Positions 1-10,086 of a DNA stretch of 64,000 bases are shown piece by piece. The DNA comes from Pseudomonas sp. GOM7 (GTDB lineage: Bacteria; Pseudomonadota; Gammaproteobacteria; Pseudomonadales; Pseudomonadaceae): positions 4,712,001 through 4,776,000 of the forward strand of contig NZ_CP113519.1 of the NCBI RefSeq assembly GCF_026723825.1, in the 5' to 3' direction. The notes beneath the pieces are model-generated. The model was not told the origin of the DNA. It did not search any database and saw only the letters and a list, made by a program, of their open reading frames with translations. Each line of letters begins with the position of its first letter. Position 1 is the first letter of the stretch. A program made the translations under genes and the position numbers.

Positions 1-1
1 G

Positions 2-973
2 GGGTTCGAGTACCTGATGCGCATGCCCGAAGGTGGCCACCAGTTCTCCGGGCTGCCGCAGCAGCTCAGCGTGCGTGGCTATGACGACGTCTACGTCTAC
101 AACGGCAGCTTCTCCTGGGACAACCAGTCGGGTTTCTTCGGCAACCAGGGCATGCGCAACTTCGTCGGCCGTGAGGACTTCGTCGATCCGGTGTTCATCG
201 ACCCGACCTGGGGCGTATCCGATCAGGACATGTTCGACCGTGCTACCACCGAGCTGGCCAGCCTGGACAAGCAGGGCAAGCCGTTCTACGCGCTGCTGCA
301 AACCCTGTCCAACCACACGCCTTACGCCCTGCCGGAGAACCTGCCGGTCGAGCGCGTCACCGGCCATGGCTCGCTGGACGAGCACCTGACCGCCATGCGT
401 TACGCCGACTGGGCGCTCGGCCAATTCTTCGCCAAGGCGCGCCAGGAGCCGTACTTCAAGGACACCCTGTTCGTGATCCTGGGCGATCACGGTTTTGGCA
501 ACGACGAGCAGATCACCGAGATGGATCTGTCACGTTTCAGCGTCCCGCTGCTGATGATCGGCCCTGACGTGCAGGAAACCTTTGGTAGCAGCCGTGATGT
601 CGTTGGCAGCCAGATCGACGTGGTGCCCACCATCATGGGCCGCCTGGGCGAGCCGACGCAGCAGCAATGCTGGGGACGTGACCTGCTGAGCCTTCCTGAA
701 GGCGATGCTGGCGTGGCGGTGATCAAGCCTTCAGGTAGTGACCCGACCGTGGCACTGGTCAGTGGCGAGCACATCCTGGTCAAGCCGCGTGATCGCGACG
801 CGCAACTGTATCGTTACTGGCTGGGGCGTGAGGCCGGTGGCAAGGTGGTCGATGAGCCGCAACTGCGCAGTGAGCTGGAGCACAAGCTCTCGGCGTTCGA
901 GCAGACGGCTACCGACAGCCTGATCAACAACACCACGGGGGCTCACCCGAAGCAGGTGCCGGGCAACCGGTGA
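2..973 (+). CDS. LTA synthase family / phosphoglycerol transferase-type sulfatase (5'-truncated by window edge)
   Basis: The open frame runs in from the window edge, so only the C-terminal catalytic part (about 323 residues) is visible. Sulfatase/alkaline-phosphatase-fold motifs are present: NHTPY around residue 97 and a late GDHG metal-binding motif followed by a region of the type that closes this fold. Known family members transfer phosphoglycerol or phosphoethanolamine to periplasmic glucans or envelope polymers and carry N-terminal membrane helices, which would lie outside the window. The exact substrate cannot be told from this part. The gene ends 43 bases before a large inverted-repeat element and converges on malate synthase. 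Confidence 0.8.
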   Translation, partial: GFEYLMRMPEGGHQFSGLPQQLSVRGYDDVYVYNGSFSWDNQSGFFGNQGMRNFVGREDFVDPVFIDPTWGVSDQDMFDRATTELASLDKQGKPFYALLQTLSNHTPYALPENLPVERVTGHGSLDEHLTAMRYADWALGQFFAKARQEPYFKDTLFVILGDHGFGNDEQITEMDLSRFSVPLLMIGPDVQETFGSSRDVVGSQIDVVPTIMGRLGEPTQQQCWGRDLLSLPEGDAGVAVIKPSGSDPTVALVSGEHILVKPRDRDAQLYRYWLGREAGGKVVDEPQLRSELEHKLSAFEQTATDSLINNTTGAHPKQVPGNR

Positions 974-1015
974 GGGCTGGTTTTGGGTATCAGGGAGGTT
1001 CTGCGGAGTCTCTCT

Positions 1016-1774
1016 GATACTAGATTGGCGAGTTTGTGTTTTGGCTTGCCTTGGTGTACTTGCCGCCGCTCCGGTGTTTTCAGGTATTACGGGTTTCGCC
1101 CCTCGGCGACTGACTTTTCTTTGAAATGCGCAAAGAAAAGTAAGCAAAAGAAACGCACCCCCGCCATCCGGGTCTCGCTGCGCTCGACTCCCCTCACTCC
1201 GGCACCGCTCCGGGGTCGGCTTGCAAGGGCCATCCATGGCCCTTCAAGCCTCTCGCGGCATCCATGCCGCTCGCCCCCTGCGCAATGCCTACGTTCGGCC
1301 TCCTGAAGGGGGACTTTCGCGCGCCTGAAACTATCGGTTTGACTCGATGGCCACAGCGGCTCGCTGTAGCTCTTGCCAGAGCACTCCAGCTACATCTGAG
1401 TTACCACACGTTCAGGCGCGTGCAGAGCCCGCCCAGGAGGGCGAACGGAATCGTCGTGGAAGAGGTTGAGCGGCATGGATGCCGCGACGACTGCATGGAT
1501 GCAGGAGGTAGAGCGACGCAGGATGCCAAAGCCGAGAGCCGCGATGGGCCATGGATGGCCCATCGCGGCGGGCCTCTGGAGCGGCGATGGAGTGAGCGAA
1601 CCCTGGCGCAGCAGGGCGGGGGCGCCTAGCTCGGATGATCGGGCGGAGGGTTTTGGTTACTTTTGCCCGTCAAAAGTGACTCGCCTGGGAAGGCGAAACC
1701 CAAGACATCAACAAAAACGCGGCAATTCGGAACAAACACCTAAAACACCAACACAGTATTGCCGGTTCGGTATC
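1016..1774. repeat. Large inverted-repeat element, copy A
   Basis: This non-coding block fills most of the 950-base gap between two convergent genes. Its ends are inverted copies: the left begins GATACTAGATTGGCGAGTTT and the right, read on the minus strand, begins GATACCGAACCGGCAATACT. The similarity continues inward through a GTTTCGCC...GGCGA..CACTTTT block and a block reading CTCGCGGCATCCATGCCGC to a GCGCCTGAA motif, giving arms of about 315 and 365 bases around a short centre. The centre also carries one copy (1486-1530) of the CATGGATGCAGGAGGTAGAG unit seen twice at 38.6-38.8 kb. Short open frames inside show no recognisable protein. Confidence 0.8.
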
Positions 1775-1885
1775 AAAAAATCAGGCGTAGGACTGATCGG
1801 AACGCCGCCCGCCCGTAGCGCCAGCGAACAGTCCGCCGAACCATACCAACGCCGGCACCACCACTCGCAATGATCCACCGCCCAT

Positions 1886-1916
1886 AAAAAAACCGCCTCA
1901 TCGAGGCGGTTTTTTG
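1886..1916 (-). terminator. Rho-independent terminator of glcB (bidirectional)
   Basis: A stem of ACCGCCTC/GAGGCGGT with loop ATC is flanked by an A-run on the left and a T-run on the right. It lies a few bases past the malate synthase stop codon and can act in both directions. Confidence 0.9.
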
Positions 1917-1924
1917 TTGGCGTC

Positions 1925-4102
1925 TTACAGCCCGTTCTTGGCCTTGAACTCACGACGACGACGATGCAGCACCGGCTCGGTGTAACCGTTGGGCTGCTTG
2001 GTGCCTTCGAGCACCAGCTCCAGCGCGGCCTGGAAGGCGACGTTGTTGTCGAAGTCCGGCGCCATCGGGCGGTACAGCGGATCACCTGCGTTCTGCCGGT
2101 CGACCACCGGTGCCATGCGCTTGAGGCTTTCCACCACCTGCGCCTCGGTGACGATGCCGTGGCGCAGCCAGTTGGCCAGCAACTGGCTGGAAATACGCAG
2201 GGTGGCGCGGTCTTCCATCAGGCCGACATCGTTGATGTCCGGCACCTTGGAGCAGCCCACGCCCTGGTCGATCCAGCGCACCACGTAACCGAGGATGCCC
2301 TGAGCGTTGTTGTCCAGCTCGTTGCGGATCTCGTCCTGGCTCCAGTTGGTGTCCTTGGCCAGCGGGATGGTCAGGATGTCGTCCACGGAAGCCGGGGTGC
2401 GCTTGGCCAGTTCGGCCTGACGGGCGAACACGTCGACCTTGTGGTAATGCAGCGCATGCAGGGTGGCGGCGGTCGGCGACGGCACCCAGGCGGTGTTGGC
2501 ACCGGACAGCGGGTGGGCGATCTTCTGCTCGAGCATGGCGGCCATCAGGTCGGGCATGGCCCACATGCCCTTGCCAATCTGCGCGCGGCCCTGCAGGCCG
2601 GTGGCCAGGCCGACGTCGACGTTGTTGTTCTCGTAGGCACCGATCCAGGTTTCACTCTTCATGGCCGCCTTGCGCACCACGGCGCCGGCTTCCATGGAGG
2701 TGTGGATCTCGTCACCGGTGCGGTCGAGGAAGCCGGTGTTGATGAATACCACGCGCTCGGCGGCGGCCTTGATGCAGGCCTTGAGGTTGACCGTGGTGCG
2801 GCGCTCCTCGTCCATGATGCCGACCTTCAGGGTATTGCGCGGCAGGCCCAGCACGTCTTCGACGCGGGCGAAGACCTCGCTGGCGAAGGCGACTTCTTCC
2901 GGGCCGTGCATCTTCGGCTTGACGATGTAGACGCTGCCGGTCCGGGTGTTCTTGCGCGTGGTGTTGCCATTGAGGTTGTGAATGGCGATCAGACTGGTGA
3001 ACAGGGCGTCCTGAATGCCTTCCGGGATCTCGTTGCCCTCGGCGTCGAGGATGGCCGGGTTGGTCATCAGGTGGCCGACGTTACGCACGAACAGCAGGGA
3101 GCGGCCGTGCAGGGTCAGCTCGGAGCCGTCCGGGCGGGTGTAGACGCGATCCGGGTTCATGGTACGGGTGAAGGTGGTGCCATCCTTGGACACTTCCTCG
3201 GCCAGGTCGCCCTTCATCAGGCCCAGCCAGTTGCGGTAGACCACCACCTTGTCGTCGGCATCGACGGCGGCCACGGAGTCTTCGCAGTCCATGATGGTGG
3301 TCAGCGCGGCTTCCATCAGCACGTCTTTCACGCCGGCGGCGTCGGTGCTGCCGATGGGGCTGTTCGGGTCGATCTGGATCTCGAAGTGCAGGCCGTTGTG
3401 CTTGAGCAGCACGGCGATCGGCGCGCTGGCCTCGCCCTGGAAGCCGACCAGTTGCGCGTCGTCACGCAGGCCGCTGTTGCTGCCGCCCTTGAGGGCGACG
3501 ATGAGCTTGCCGCCTTCGATGCGATAGCCGGTGGAGTCAGCGTGCGAGCCCGCAGCCAGCGGCGCGGCCTCATCGAGGAAGGCGCGGGCAAAGGCGATGA
3601 CCTTGTCGCCGCGTACCTTGTTGTAGCCCTTGCCCTTCTCGGCGCCACCTTCTTCGCTGATCACGTCGGTGCCGTACAGGGCATCGTACAGCGAGCCCCA
3701 GCGGGCATTGGAGGCGTTCAGGGCGAAGCGTGCGTTCATCACCGGCACCACCAGTTGCGGGCCGGCCAGGCGGGCGATTTCTTCGTCGACATTGGTGGTA
3801 GCGGCCTGGAAGTCGGCCGGCTCCGGCAGCAGGTAGCCGATTTCCTGCAGGAAGGCCTTGTAGGCAGCGGCGTCATGGGCCTGGCCCTTGCGCGCCTGGT
3901 GCCAGGCGTCGATCTGCGCCTGCAGCTCGTCGCGTTTGTCCAGCAGAGCGCGGTTCTTCGGTGCCAGCTCGCCGATCACCGCGGCGGCACCGGCCCAGAA
4001 CTTGTCGGCAGCGAGGCCGGTGCCAGGAATGGCTTCGTTGTTCACGAAGTCGTACAGGGCTTTGGCGACCTGCAGGCCACCGACTTGAACGCGTTCAGTC
4101 AT
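1925..4102 (-). CDS. glcB: Malate synthase G
   Basis: GlcB condenses glyoxylate with acetyl-CoA to malate in the cytoplasm, the second step of the glyoxylate shunt and of glycolate use. The product is 725 residues, the usual length for the monomeric G isoform, and starts MTERVQVGGLQVAKALYDFV as in other pseudomonads. The segment TIMDCEDSVAAVDADDK, the RNVGHLMTNPAI stretch and the C-terminal VGCSKVPDI region are typical. A GTG four codons upstream (4114) is possible, but the ATG at 4102 has a GTGAGG Shine-Dalgarno at good spacing. It is a single-gene unit with its own terminator. The long open frame on the opposite strand is a composition shadow. Confidence 0.97.
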   Translation of the reverse strand: MTERVQVGGLQVAKALYDFVNNEAIPGTGLAADKFWAGAAAVIGELAPKNRALLDKRDELQAQIDAWHQARKGQAHDAAAYKAFLQEIGYLLPEPADFQAATTNVDEEIARLAGPQLVVPVMNARFALNASNARWGSLYDALYGTDVISEEGGAEKGKGYNKVRGDKVIAFARAFLDEAAPLAAGSHADSTGYRIEGGKLIVALKGGSNSGLRDDAQLVGFQGEASAPIAVLLKHNGLHFEIQIDPNSPIGSTDAAGVKDVLMEAALTTIMDCEDSVAAVDADDKVVVYRNWLGLMKGDLAEEVSKDGTTFTRTMNPDRVYTRPDGSELTLHGRSLLFVRNVGHLMTNPAILDAEGNEIPEGIQDALFTSLIAIHNLNGNTTRKNTRTGSVYIVKPKMHGPEEVAFASEVFARVEDVLGLPRNTLKVGIMDEERRTTVNLKACIKAAAERVVFINTGFLDRTGDEIHTSMEAGAVVRKAAMKSETWIGAYENNNVDVGLATGLQGRAQIGKGMWAMPDLMAAMLEQKIAHPLSGANTAWVPSPTAATLHALHYHKVDVFARQAELAKRTPASVDDILTIPLAKDTNWSQDEIRNELDNNAQGILGYVVRWIDQGVGCSKVPDINDVGLMEDRATLRISSQLLANWLRHGIVTEAQVVESLKRMAPVVDRQNAGDPLYRPMAPDFDNNVAFQAALELVLEGTKQPNGYTEPVLHRRRREFKAKNGL

Positions 4103-4388
4103 CACTTGCCTCACTCTCTAGAGCTTTACGATAGCCGCATCGGAGACGGTCTGGCCGTCTTGTAGTCCTTGGCGCGGCATACTACATCAAGATTTCTGGA
4201 AAATGCACCGGAAGGGCGTCAGTCCGCGACCAAAGTTCTAATTTCAGTCACATGCAAAATCCTGAAGCCAGCAGTCCAAGGCATTGCAGCATACAAACCT
4301 GTTTTTTGTATACAAGATTACTGACTATTGAGAACAATGCCCTGAGCGCCTGCCCGCCTATACTGCAACGACCCCGTTGGAGAATGCC

Positions 4389-4856
4389 ATGCTCGTTACC
4401 GCCGCGACCCCATCCGACCTGAGCGACCTCGTCCCGTTGTTCGCGGCCTACCTGCGCTTCTATGAGGTGCCACGCGGCGCTGAGGACATCCATGCCTTCC
4501 TCGGTGCACGGCTGGCTCAGGGCGATGCGCAATTGTTGATCGCCCGCGATGAGGGCGGTCGAGCGCAAGGCTTCGTCCAGCTCTACCCCTTCCACTCGTC
4601 CCTGGCACTGCGCCCGGCCTGGCTGCTCAGCGATCTGTACGTCGAGGAGCACGCGCGCCGTGCCGGTGTTGGCGAAGCGCTGATGAATGCTGCTCGTGCC
4701 CATGCCGAAGCGCATGGCGCCTGTGGCCTGCAACTGGAAACGGCCAAGACCAACCTTGCCGGGCAGCGCCTGTACGAGCGCCTGGGTTACATTCGGGACG
4801 AGCAGTTCTTCACCTACTGGCTGGCGCTTGGCGATCAGTCCACTGGAACTCAATGA
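4389..4856 (+). CDS. GNAT family N-acetyltransferase
   Basis: This 155-residue single-domain GNAT would transfer an acetyl group from acetyl-CoA to an unknown amine. The acetyl-CoA pyrophosphate-binding signature RRAGVGEALM sits near residue 95 and is followed by the usual AKTNLAGQRLYERLGY segment that closes the fold. The ATG at 4389 is chosen because TTGGAG lies 6 bases upstream; the in-frame TTG at 4377 is that Shine-Dalgarno itself. The next gene starts 12 bases after the stop, so the two probably share a transcript. Substrate is not predictable. Confidence 0.85.
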   Translation: MLVTAATPSDLSDLVPLFAAYLRFYEVPRGAEDIHAFLGARLAQGDAQLLIARDEGGRAQGFVQLYPFHSSLALRPAWLLSDLYVEEHARRAGVGEALMNAARAHAEAHGACGLQLETAKTNLAGQRLYERLGYIRDEQFFTYWLALGDQSTGTQ

Positions 4857-4868
4857 GAGAGGCTGTAC

Positions 4869-5387
4869 ATGGATCATCTGGTATTGACAGTGATTGCCGA
4901 AGATCAACCGGGCCTGGTCGAGCGCCTGTCCGGCTGCGTCGCCGCCCACGGCGGCAACTGGCTGGAAAGCCGCATGGCACGCATGGCCGGGCAGTTCGCC
5001 GGGATCGTGCGGGTGGAACTGCCGGCCGAGGCACATGGCGGCCTGATCAAGGATCTAGAAGCGTTGAGCGCACAGGGCATCCGTGTGCAACTGGCGGCCA
5101 GCGGCAGCGAGCCGGGTGGGCGTTTCAGCTCGATCCGCCTGGAGCTGGTGGGCAATGACCGCCCCGGCATCGTGCGCGACATCACCCGCGTGCTGGCCGA
5201 ACAGGGGGTCAACCTGGAAAGCCTGCTCACCGAGGTCGCCCCGGCGCCGATGAGCGGCGAGTTGCTGTTCACCGCCGAAGCTCTGCTGGCGGTGCCCGAA
5301 ACCTTGCCACTGGAGCAGTTGCAGGCGCGCCTGGAAACCCTGGCCGACGATCTGATGGTGGAGCTGAACCTGCGCCAGGAGGAATGA
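4869..5387 (+). CDS. ACT-domain regulator, glycine cleavage system transcriptional repressor (GcvR) family
   Basis: The 172-residue protein consists of two ACT domains in tandem (about 1-80 and 90-170). Both open with the typical hydrophobic strand then D-x-P-G-(L/I)-V: EDQPGLVERL near residue 13 and NDRPGIVRDI near residue 96. Family members are amino-acid-sensing accessory regulators; GcvR in E. coli represses the glycine cleavage system through GcvA. No DNA-binding domain is present, so any regulation must go through a partner. The gene follows a GNAT by 12 bases with a GAGAGG ribosome site. The glycine link is family knowledge, not shown here. Confidence 0.8.
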   Translation: MDHLVLTVIAEDQPGLVERLSGCVAAHGGNWLESRMARMAGQFAGIVRVELPAEAHGGLIKDLEALSAQGIRVQLAASGSEPGGRFSSIRLELVGNDRPGIVRDITRVLAEQGVNLESLLTEVAPAPMSGELLFTAEALLAVPETLPLEQLQARLETLADDLMVELNLRQEE

Positions 5388-5410
5388 AGCCAGGGCGGAT
5401 GCAGCGCCCA

Positions 5411-5452
5411 GCTATCCACGGCTTGCGTGGATCAACCTGTGGATAAGCTGGG
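5411..5452. repeat. TATCCACG inverted repeat with DnaA-box-like TGTGGATAA
   Basis: Just after the ACT-domain gene, TATCCACGGC is followed by GCGTGGAT and then by a perfect DnaA-box complement TGTGGATAA. The same TGTGGAT-type motifs cluster at 54.0-54.4 kb. It may simply act as a 3' hairpin here. Confidence 0.4.
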
Positions 5453-5595
5453 GAGCCTCGACGCCCTGACTAGTGCGCCGGGGCTTTCCGCTGAGCGAAC
5501 AAAAAGCGAGCAGTATCAATGACTTGCACTGGCTCACTGGGGCAGGTGCAACACCACCTGCCCGGCACGTGCCTTCCACGCACCGATTTGGTTCA

Positions 5596-5612
5596 GGGCA
5601 CGCCTCTTGCTT
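5596..5612 (+). promoter_or_regulatory. Putative sigma-54 (-24/-12) promoter for the urease operon
   Basis: GGGCACGCCTCTTGCTT has the conserved GG and GC exactly 10 bases apart and matches TGGCAC-N5-TTGC at all but the first base. It would start RNA about 30 bases before the ureD ATG at 5652. Immediately upstream, GCACCGATTTGGTTC (5580-5594) resembles an NtrC half-site pair with one mismatch, and a GGCAGGTG/CACCTGCC dyad lies at 5541-5562. Nitrogen control of urease is known in related bacteria; here it is inferred. Confidence 0.6.
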
Positions 5613-5651
5613 GCCCACTCGGTCAACTACCCGTGGAATCCCTGCCCTGCC

Positions 5652-6488
5652 ATGAATCTGCCTGCCACCCTGTTCACGCCGAGCTGGCCCGCCGAGCTGG
5701 AGCTGGCCTACGCGCGGCATGGCGAACGCACCACTCCAGTGCATAGGCGTCATCTCGGCCCTCTTAGGGTGCAGAAGCATCTGTATGCCGAAGGGCCACA
5801 GGTCTGCCAGCACATCATCGTCCACCCGCCTGGCGGCATCGCCGGGGGTGACCGCCTGGACATCTCGGCCCATGCCGGCGAAGGCACCTGGGTACAGCTC
5901 ACCAGCCCTGGCGCGGCCAAGTGGTACCGCGCTGCCGGTATCGCCCGGCAGGATCTGCGCCTGCACGTCGAAGCCGGCGCCACGCTGGAATGGCTGCCGC
6001 AGGAAACCATCATTTACGCCGGCGCCCAGGCCGAGCTGCACACGCAGATCGAGCTGCGCGGCGACGCCCGCCTGCTGTACTGGGACATCATCGCCCTCGG
6101 TCGCCCCGCTGCCGACGAGCGCTTCACCAGCGGCCACTTCCAGGCCGCGCTGGATATCCGCCGCGACGGCAAGCTGCTGTGGCACGAACGCCAGCGCGTG
6201 AGCGGCGGCGACGGCCTGCTGGATTCGCCCATCGGCCTCGACGGCCAGCCGGTGTTCGCCACCCTGCTGGTCAGCGGTGAGGTGGACAGCGACCTGCAGG
6301 AACGCTGCCGCGAGCTGAAGATCGACGGTGTGCGCGGCGATCTCAGCCAGCTCTCGGGCCTGCTGGTGGCCCGTTGCCTGGCCAGTGAAGCGCTCAAGGC
6401 GCGTGCCTGGCTGATCGCCCTGTGGCGCCTGCTGCGCCCGGCGCTGCTGGGGCGCGAGGCGGTACCACCGCGAATCTGGAGCACATGA
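5652..6488 (+). CDS. ureD: Urease accessory protein UreD
   Basis: UreD is the chaperone that binds the urease apoprotein and, with UreF and UreG, allows nickel and CO2 insertion. The product is 278 residues from the ATG at 5652, beginning MNLPATLFTPSW. The in-frame earlier start at 5607 lies inside the likely sigma-54 promoter and is rejected. The motifs HHIIVHPPGGIAGGD-like near residue 55, GAAKWYRA and ATLEWLPQETIIYAG are characteristic of UreD/UreH. It opens the operon ureD-ureA-GNAT-GNAT-ureB-ureC. The partners ureE, ureF and ureG are not in this window and must be elsewhere. Confidence 0.95.
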   Translation: MNLPATLFTPSWPAELELAYARHGERTTPVHRRHLGPLRVQKHLYAEGPQVCQHIIVHPPGGIAGGDRLDISAHAGEGTWVQLTSPGAAKWYRAAGIARQDLRLHVEAGATLEWLPQETIIYAGAQAELHTQIELRGDARLLYWDIIALGRPAADERFTSGHFQAALDIRRDGKLLWHERQRVSGGDGLLDSPIGLDGQPVFATLLVSGEVDSDLQERCRELKIDGVRGDLSQLSGLLVARCLASEALKARAWLIALWRLLRPALLGREAVPPRIWST

Positions 6489-6570
6489 CGGCGAACGTAA
6501 AAAGCGACATCCGCCCTACCCCACGACGCATTCCGGCGATGCCAGGCATACGCCCCAATGGAGTAACACG

Positions 6571-6873
<303 letters not shown>

Positions 6874-6876
6874 GCC

Positions 6877-7380
6877 ATGAACCACGCCATAGCCGACGCC
6901 TGCGAAGCCGATCTGCCCGGCATCCTGGCCATCTACAACGACGCGGTGGAATTCACCACGGCGATCTGGAACGAAACCCTGGTGGATCTGGCCAACCGCC
7001 GCGCCTGGCTGGCCGAGCGCACGGCAGCGGGCTTCCCCGTGCTGGTGGCGCGCGATGCAGCCGGCGAGGTGCTCGGCTATGCCAGCTATGGCGCCTGGCG
7101 CCCGCACGACGGCTATAAACACACCGTCGAGCACTCGGTCTACGTGCGTGCCGACCAGCGCGGAAAAGGCCTGGGGCCGGTGCTGATGCAGGCGCTGATC
7201 GAACGGGCCAGAGCGGCCAAGCTGCATGTCATGGTGGGGGCCATCGAATCGGAAAATACCGCCTCGATCCGCCTGCACCAGCGCCTCGGTTTCGTCACCA
7301 GCGGGCAGATGCCCCAGGTCGGCCGCAAATTCGACCGTTGGCTGGATCTGACCTTTATGCAACTGATCCTCGGTGAGTGA
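6877..7380 (+). CDS. GNAT N-acetyltransferase, phosphinothricin acetyltransferase-like
   Basis: The 167-residue protein resembles the bar/pat-type GNATs: N-terminal ADLPGILAIYNDAV, central YASYGAWRPHDGYKHTVEHSVYV and the acetyl-CoA site DQRGKGLGPVLM. Relatives acetylate phosphinothricin or methionine sulfone/sulfoximine; the physiological substrate is not known from sequence. It lies between ureA and ureB with 3-base spacing to ureA, so it must be co-transcribed with urease. A GNAT at this place is also found in the P. aeruginosa urease operon, so this is an ancestral arrangement and not an insertion. Confidence 0.88.
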   Translation: MNHAIADACEADLPGILAIYNDAVEFTTAIWNETLVDLANRRAWLAERTAAGFPVLVARDAAGEVLGYASYGAWRPHDGYKHTVEHSVYVRADQRGKGLGPVLMQALIERARAAKLHVMVGAIESENTASIRLHQRLGFVTSGQMPQVGRKFDRWLDLTFMQLILGE

Positions 7381-7384
7381 CCCC

Positions 7385-7918
7385 ATGGACGTGACACCGC
7401 ACATGCTCACCTCCGACGACTTCGCCGCTTACCGCCAGGGCCTGATCGCCCTGCTGCTCGATGCGGTCGAGCACGGTGCTTCGGTGGGGTTTCTCGCCGA
7501 CCTCGACGCCCAGGGCGCCCATGCCTATTTCGCTCAGGTAGAGGCGGCGCTACTGGAGGGTTCACTGCTGCTCTGGATCGCACACGAACGCGGCGAGGTA
7601 TTGGGCAGTGTGCAACTCAGCCTGTGCCAGAAGCCCAATGGCCTGAACCGCGCGGAAATCCAGAAGCTGCTGGTGCTGAGCGAGGCGCGCCGACGCGGTA
7701 TCGCCCGCCTGTTGATGCAGGCCGTCGAACAGGAAGCGGCGAGCCGCAAGCGTGGCCTGCTGTACCTCGACACCGAAGCTGGCAGCGACGCGGAACAGCT
7801 CTATCGCCACCTTGGCTACCAGTGCATCGGTGGCCTACCCGACTACGCCTGCGGCCCGGACGGTATCTATCGGGCCAATGCCATCTACTACAAGACGCTT
7901 GCGAGGCCTGAACCATGA
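7385..7918 (+). CDS. GNAT family N-acetyltransferase
   Basis: This is a second, unrelated-looking GNAT within the urease operon, 177 residues, with the acetyl-CoA signature EARRRGIARLLMQAVE around residue 100 and a C-terminal LYRHLGYQCIGGLPDYA segment. The ATG at 7385 has GGTGAG 8 bases upstream, while an in-frame GTG at 7373 would overlap the previous stop. The stop codon overlaps the ureB start (ATGA), so translation is coupled to ureB. Substrate unknown. Confidence 0.85.
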   Translation: MDVTPHMLTSDDFAAYRQGLIALLLDAVEHGASVGFLADLDAQGAHAYFAQVEAALLEGSLLLWIAHERGEVLGSVQLSLCQKPNGLNRAEIQKLLVLSEARRRGIARLLMQAVEQEAASRKRGLLYLDTEAGSDAEQLYRHLGYQCIGGLPDYACGPDGIYRANAIYYKTLARPEP

Positions 7919-8220
7919 TTCCTGGCGAATACCAGATTGCCGACGGCGAGATAGAACTCAATGCCGGTCGCCGCACCCTGACCCTCTCCGTGGCCAACAG
8001 CGGCGACCGGCCGATCCAGGTCGGCTCGCACTACCACTTCTTCGAGACCAACGACGCCCTGCTGTTCGACCGCGCCGCCGCGCGCGGCATGCGCCTGAAC
8101 ATCCCGGCCGGCACCGCCGTGCGCTTCGAGCCTGGGCAGAGCCGCGAGGTGGAACTGGTGGAACTGGCCGGCGCGCGCCGCGTGTTCGGCTTCGCCGGCC
8201 GGGTGATGGGGGCGCTTTAA
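7915..8220 (+). CDS. ureB: Urease beta subunit
   Basis: The 101-residue beta subunit starts MIPGEYQIADGEIELNAGR and carries the conserved VANSGDRPIQVGSHYHFFE core and the terminal RVFGFAGRVMG. It assembles with UreA and UreC into the (alpha-beta-gamma)3 enzyme. Its start overlaps the preceding GNAT stop by 4 bases. The gap to ureC (110 bases) is filled by a palindromic repeat. Confidence 0.97.
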   Translation: MIPGEYQIADGEIELNAGRRTLTLSVANSGDRPIQVGSHYHFFETNDALLFDRAAARGMRLNIPAGTAVRFEPGQSREVELVELAGARRVFGFAGRVMGAL

Positions 8221-8226
8221 GCGCAG

Positions 8227-8311
8227 CCACAAGCTACAAGCCTCAAGCTGCAAGCAAGAGCAGCTCGGCTTTCGTTTTTACTTGCGGCTTGCAGCTTGTA
8301 GCTTGCAGCCC
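8227..8311. repeat. REP-like palindrome (GCTTGCAGCTTGTAGCTTG family)
   Basis: The segment reads CAAGCTACAAG..CAAGCTGCAAG, then a spacer, then CTTGCGGCTTGCAGCTTGTA. It can form a long hairpin in the ureB-ureC mRNA gap. Related short copies occur near 44365-44390 (soxG-soxA gap) and 61013-61040 (after typA). Confidence 0.75.
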
Positions 8312-8330
8312 GATTTCCGAGGATCGAGGA

Positions 8331-10031
<1,701 letters not shown>

Positions 10032-10086
10032 TCATGCTGGCTCGCCTACCGGGCAGGCGAGCCGGGGGTTTCGCATCTTATTGGTT

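Noticed and set aside
983..1873. Short open frames in the inverted-repeat element (and equal ones in copies B and C)
   Set aside because: They follow the repeat and not a protein: different frames, no shared translation with constrained substitutions, and no ribosome sites.
1964..4165. 733-codon open frame antisense to malate synthase
   Set aside because: GC-rich third-position shadow of glcB; product is a Gly/Val/His-rich low-order sequence without any domain.
7752..8330. In-frame extension of ureC by 193 codons
   Set aside because: It would run over ureB and the palindromic repeat; ureC homologues start at MKISRQAYADMFGPT (8331).
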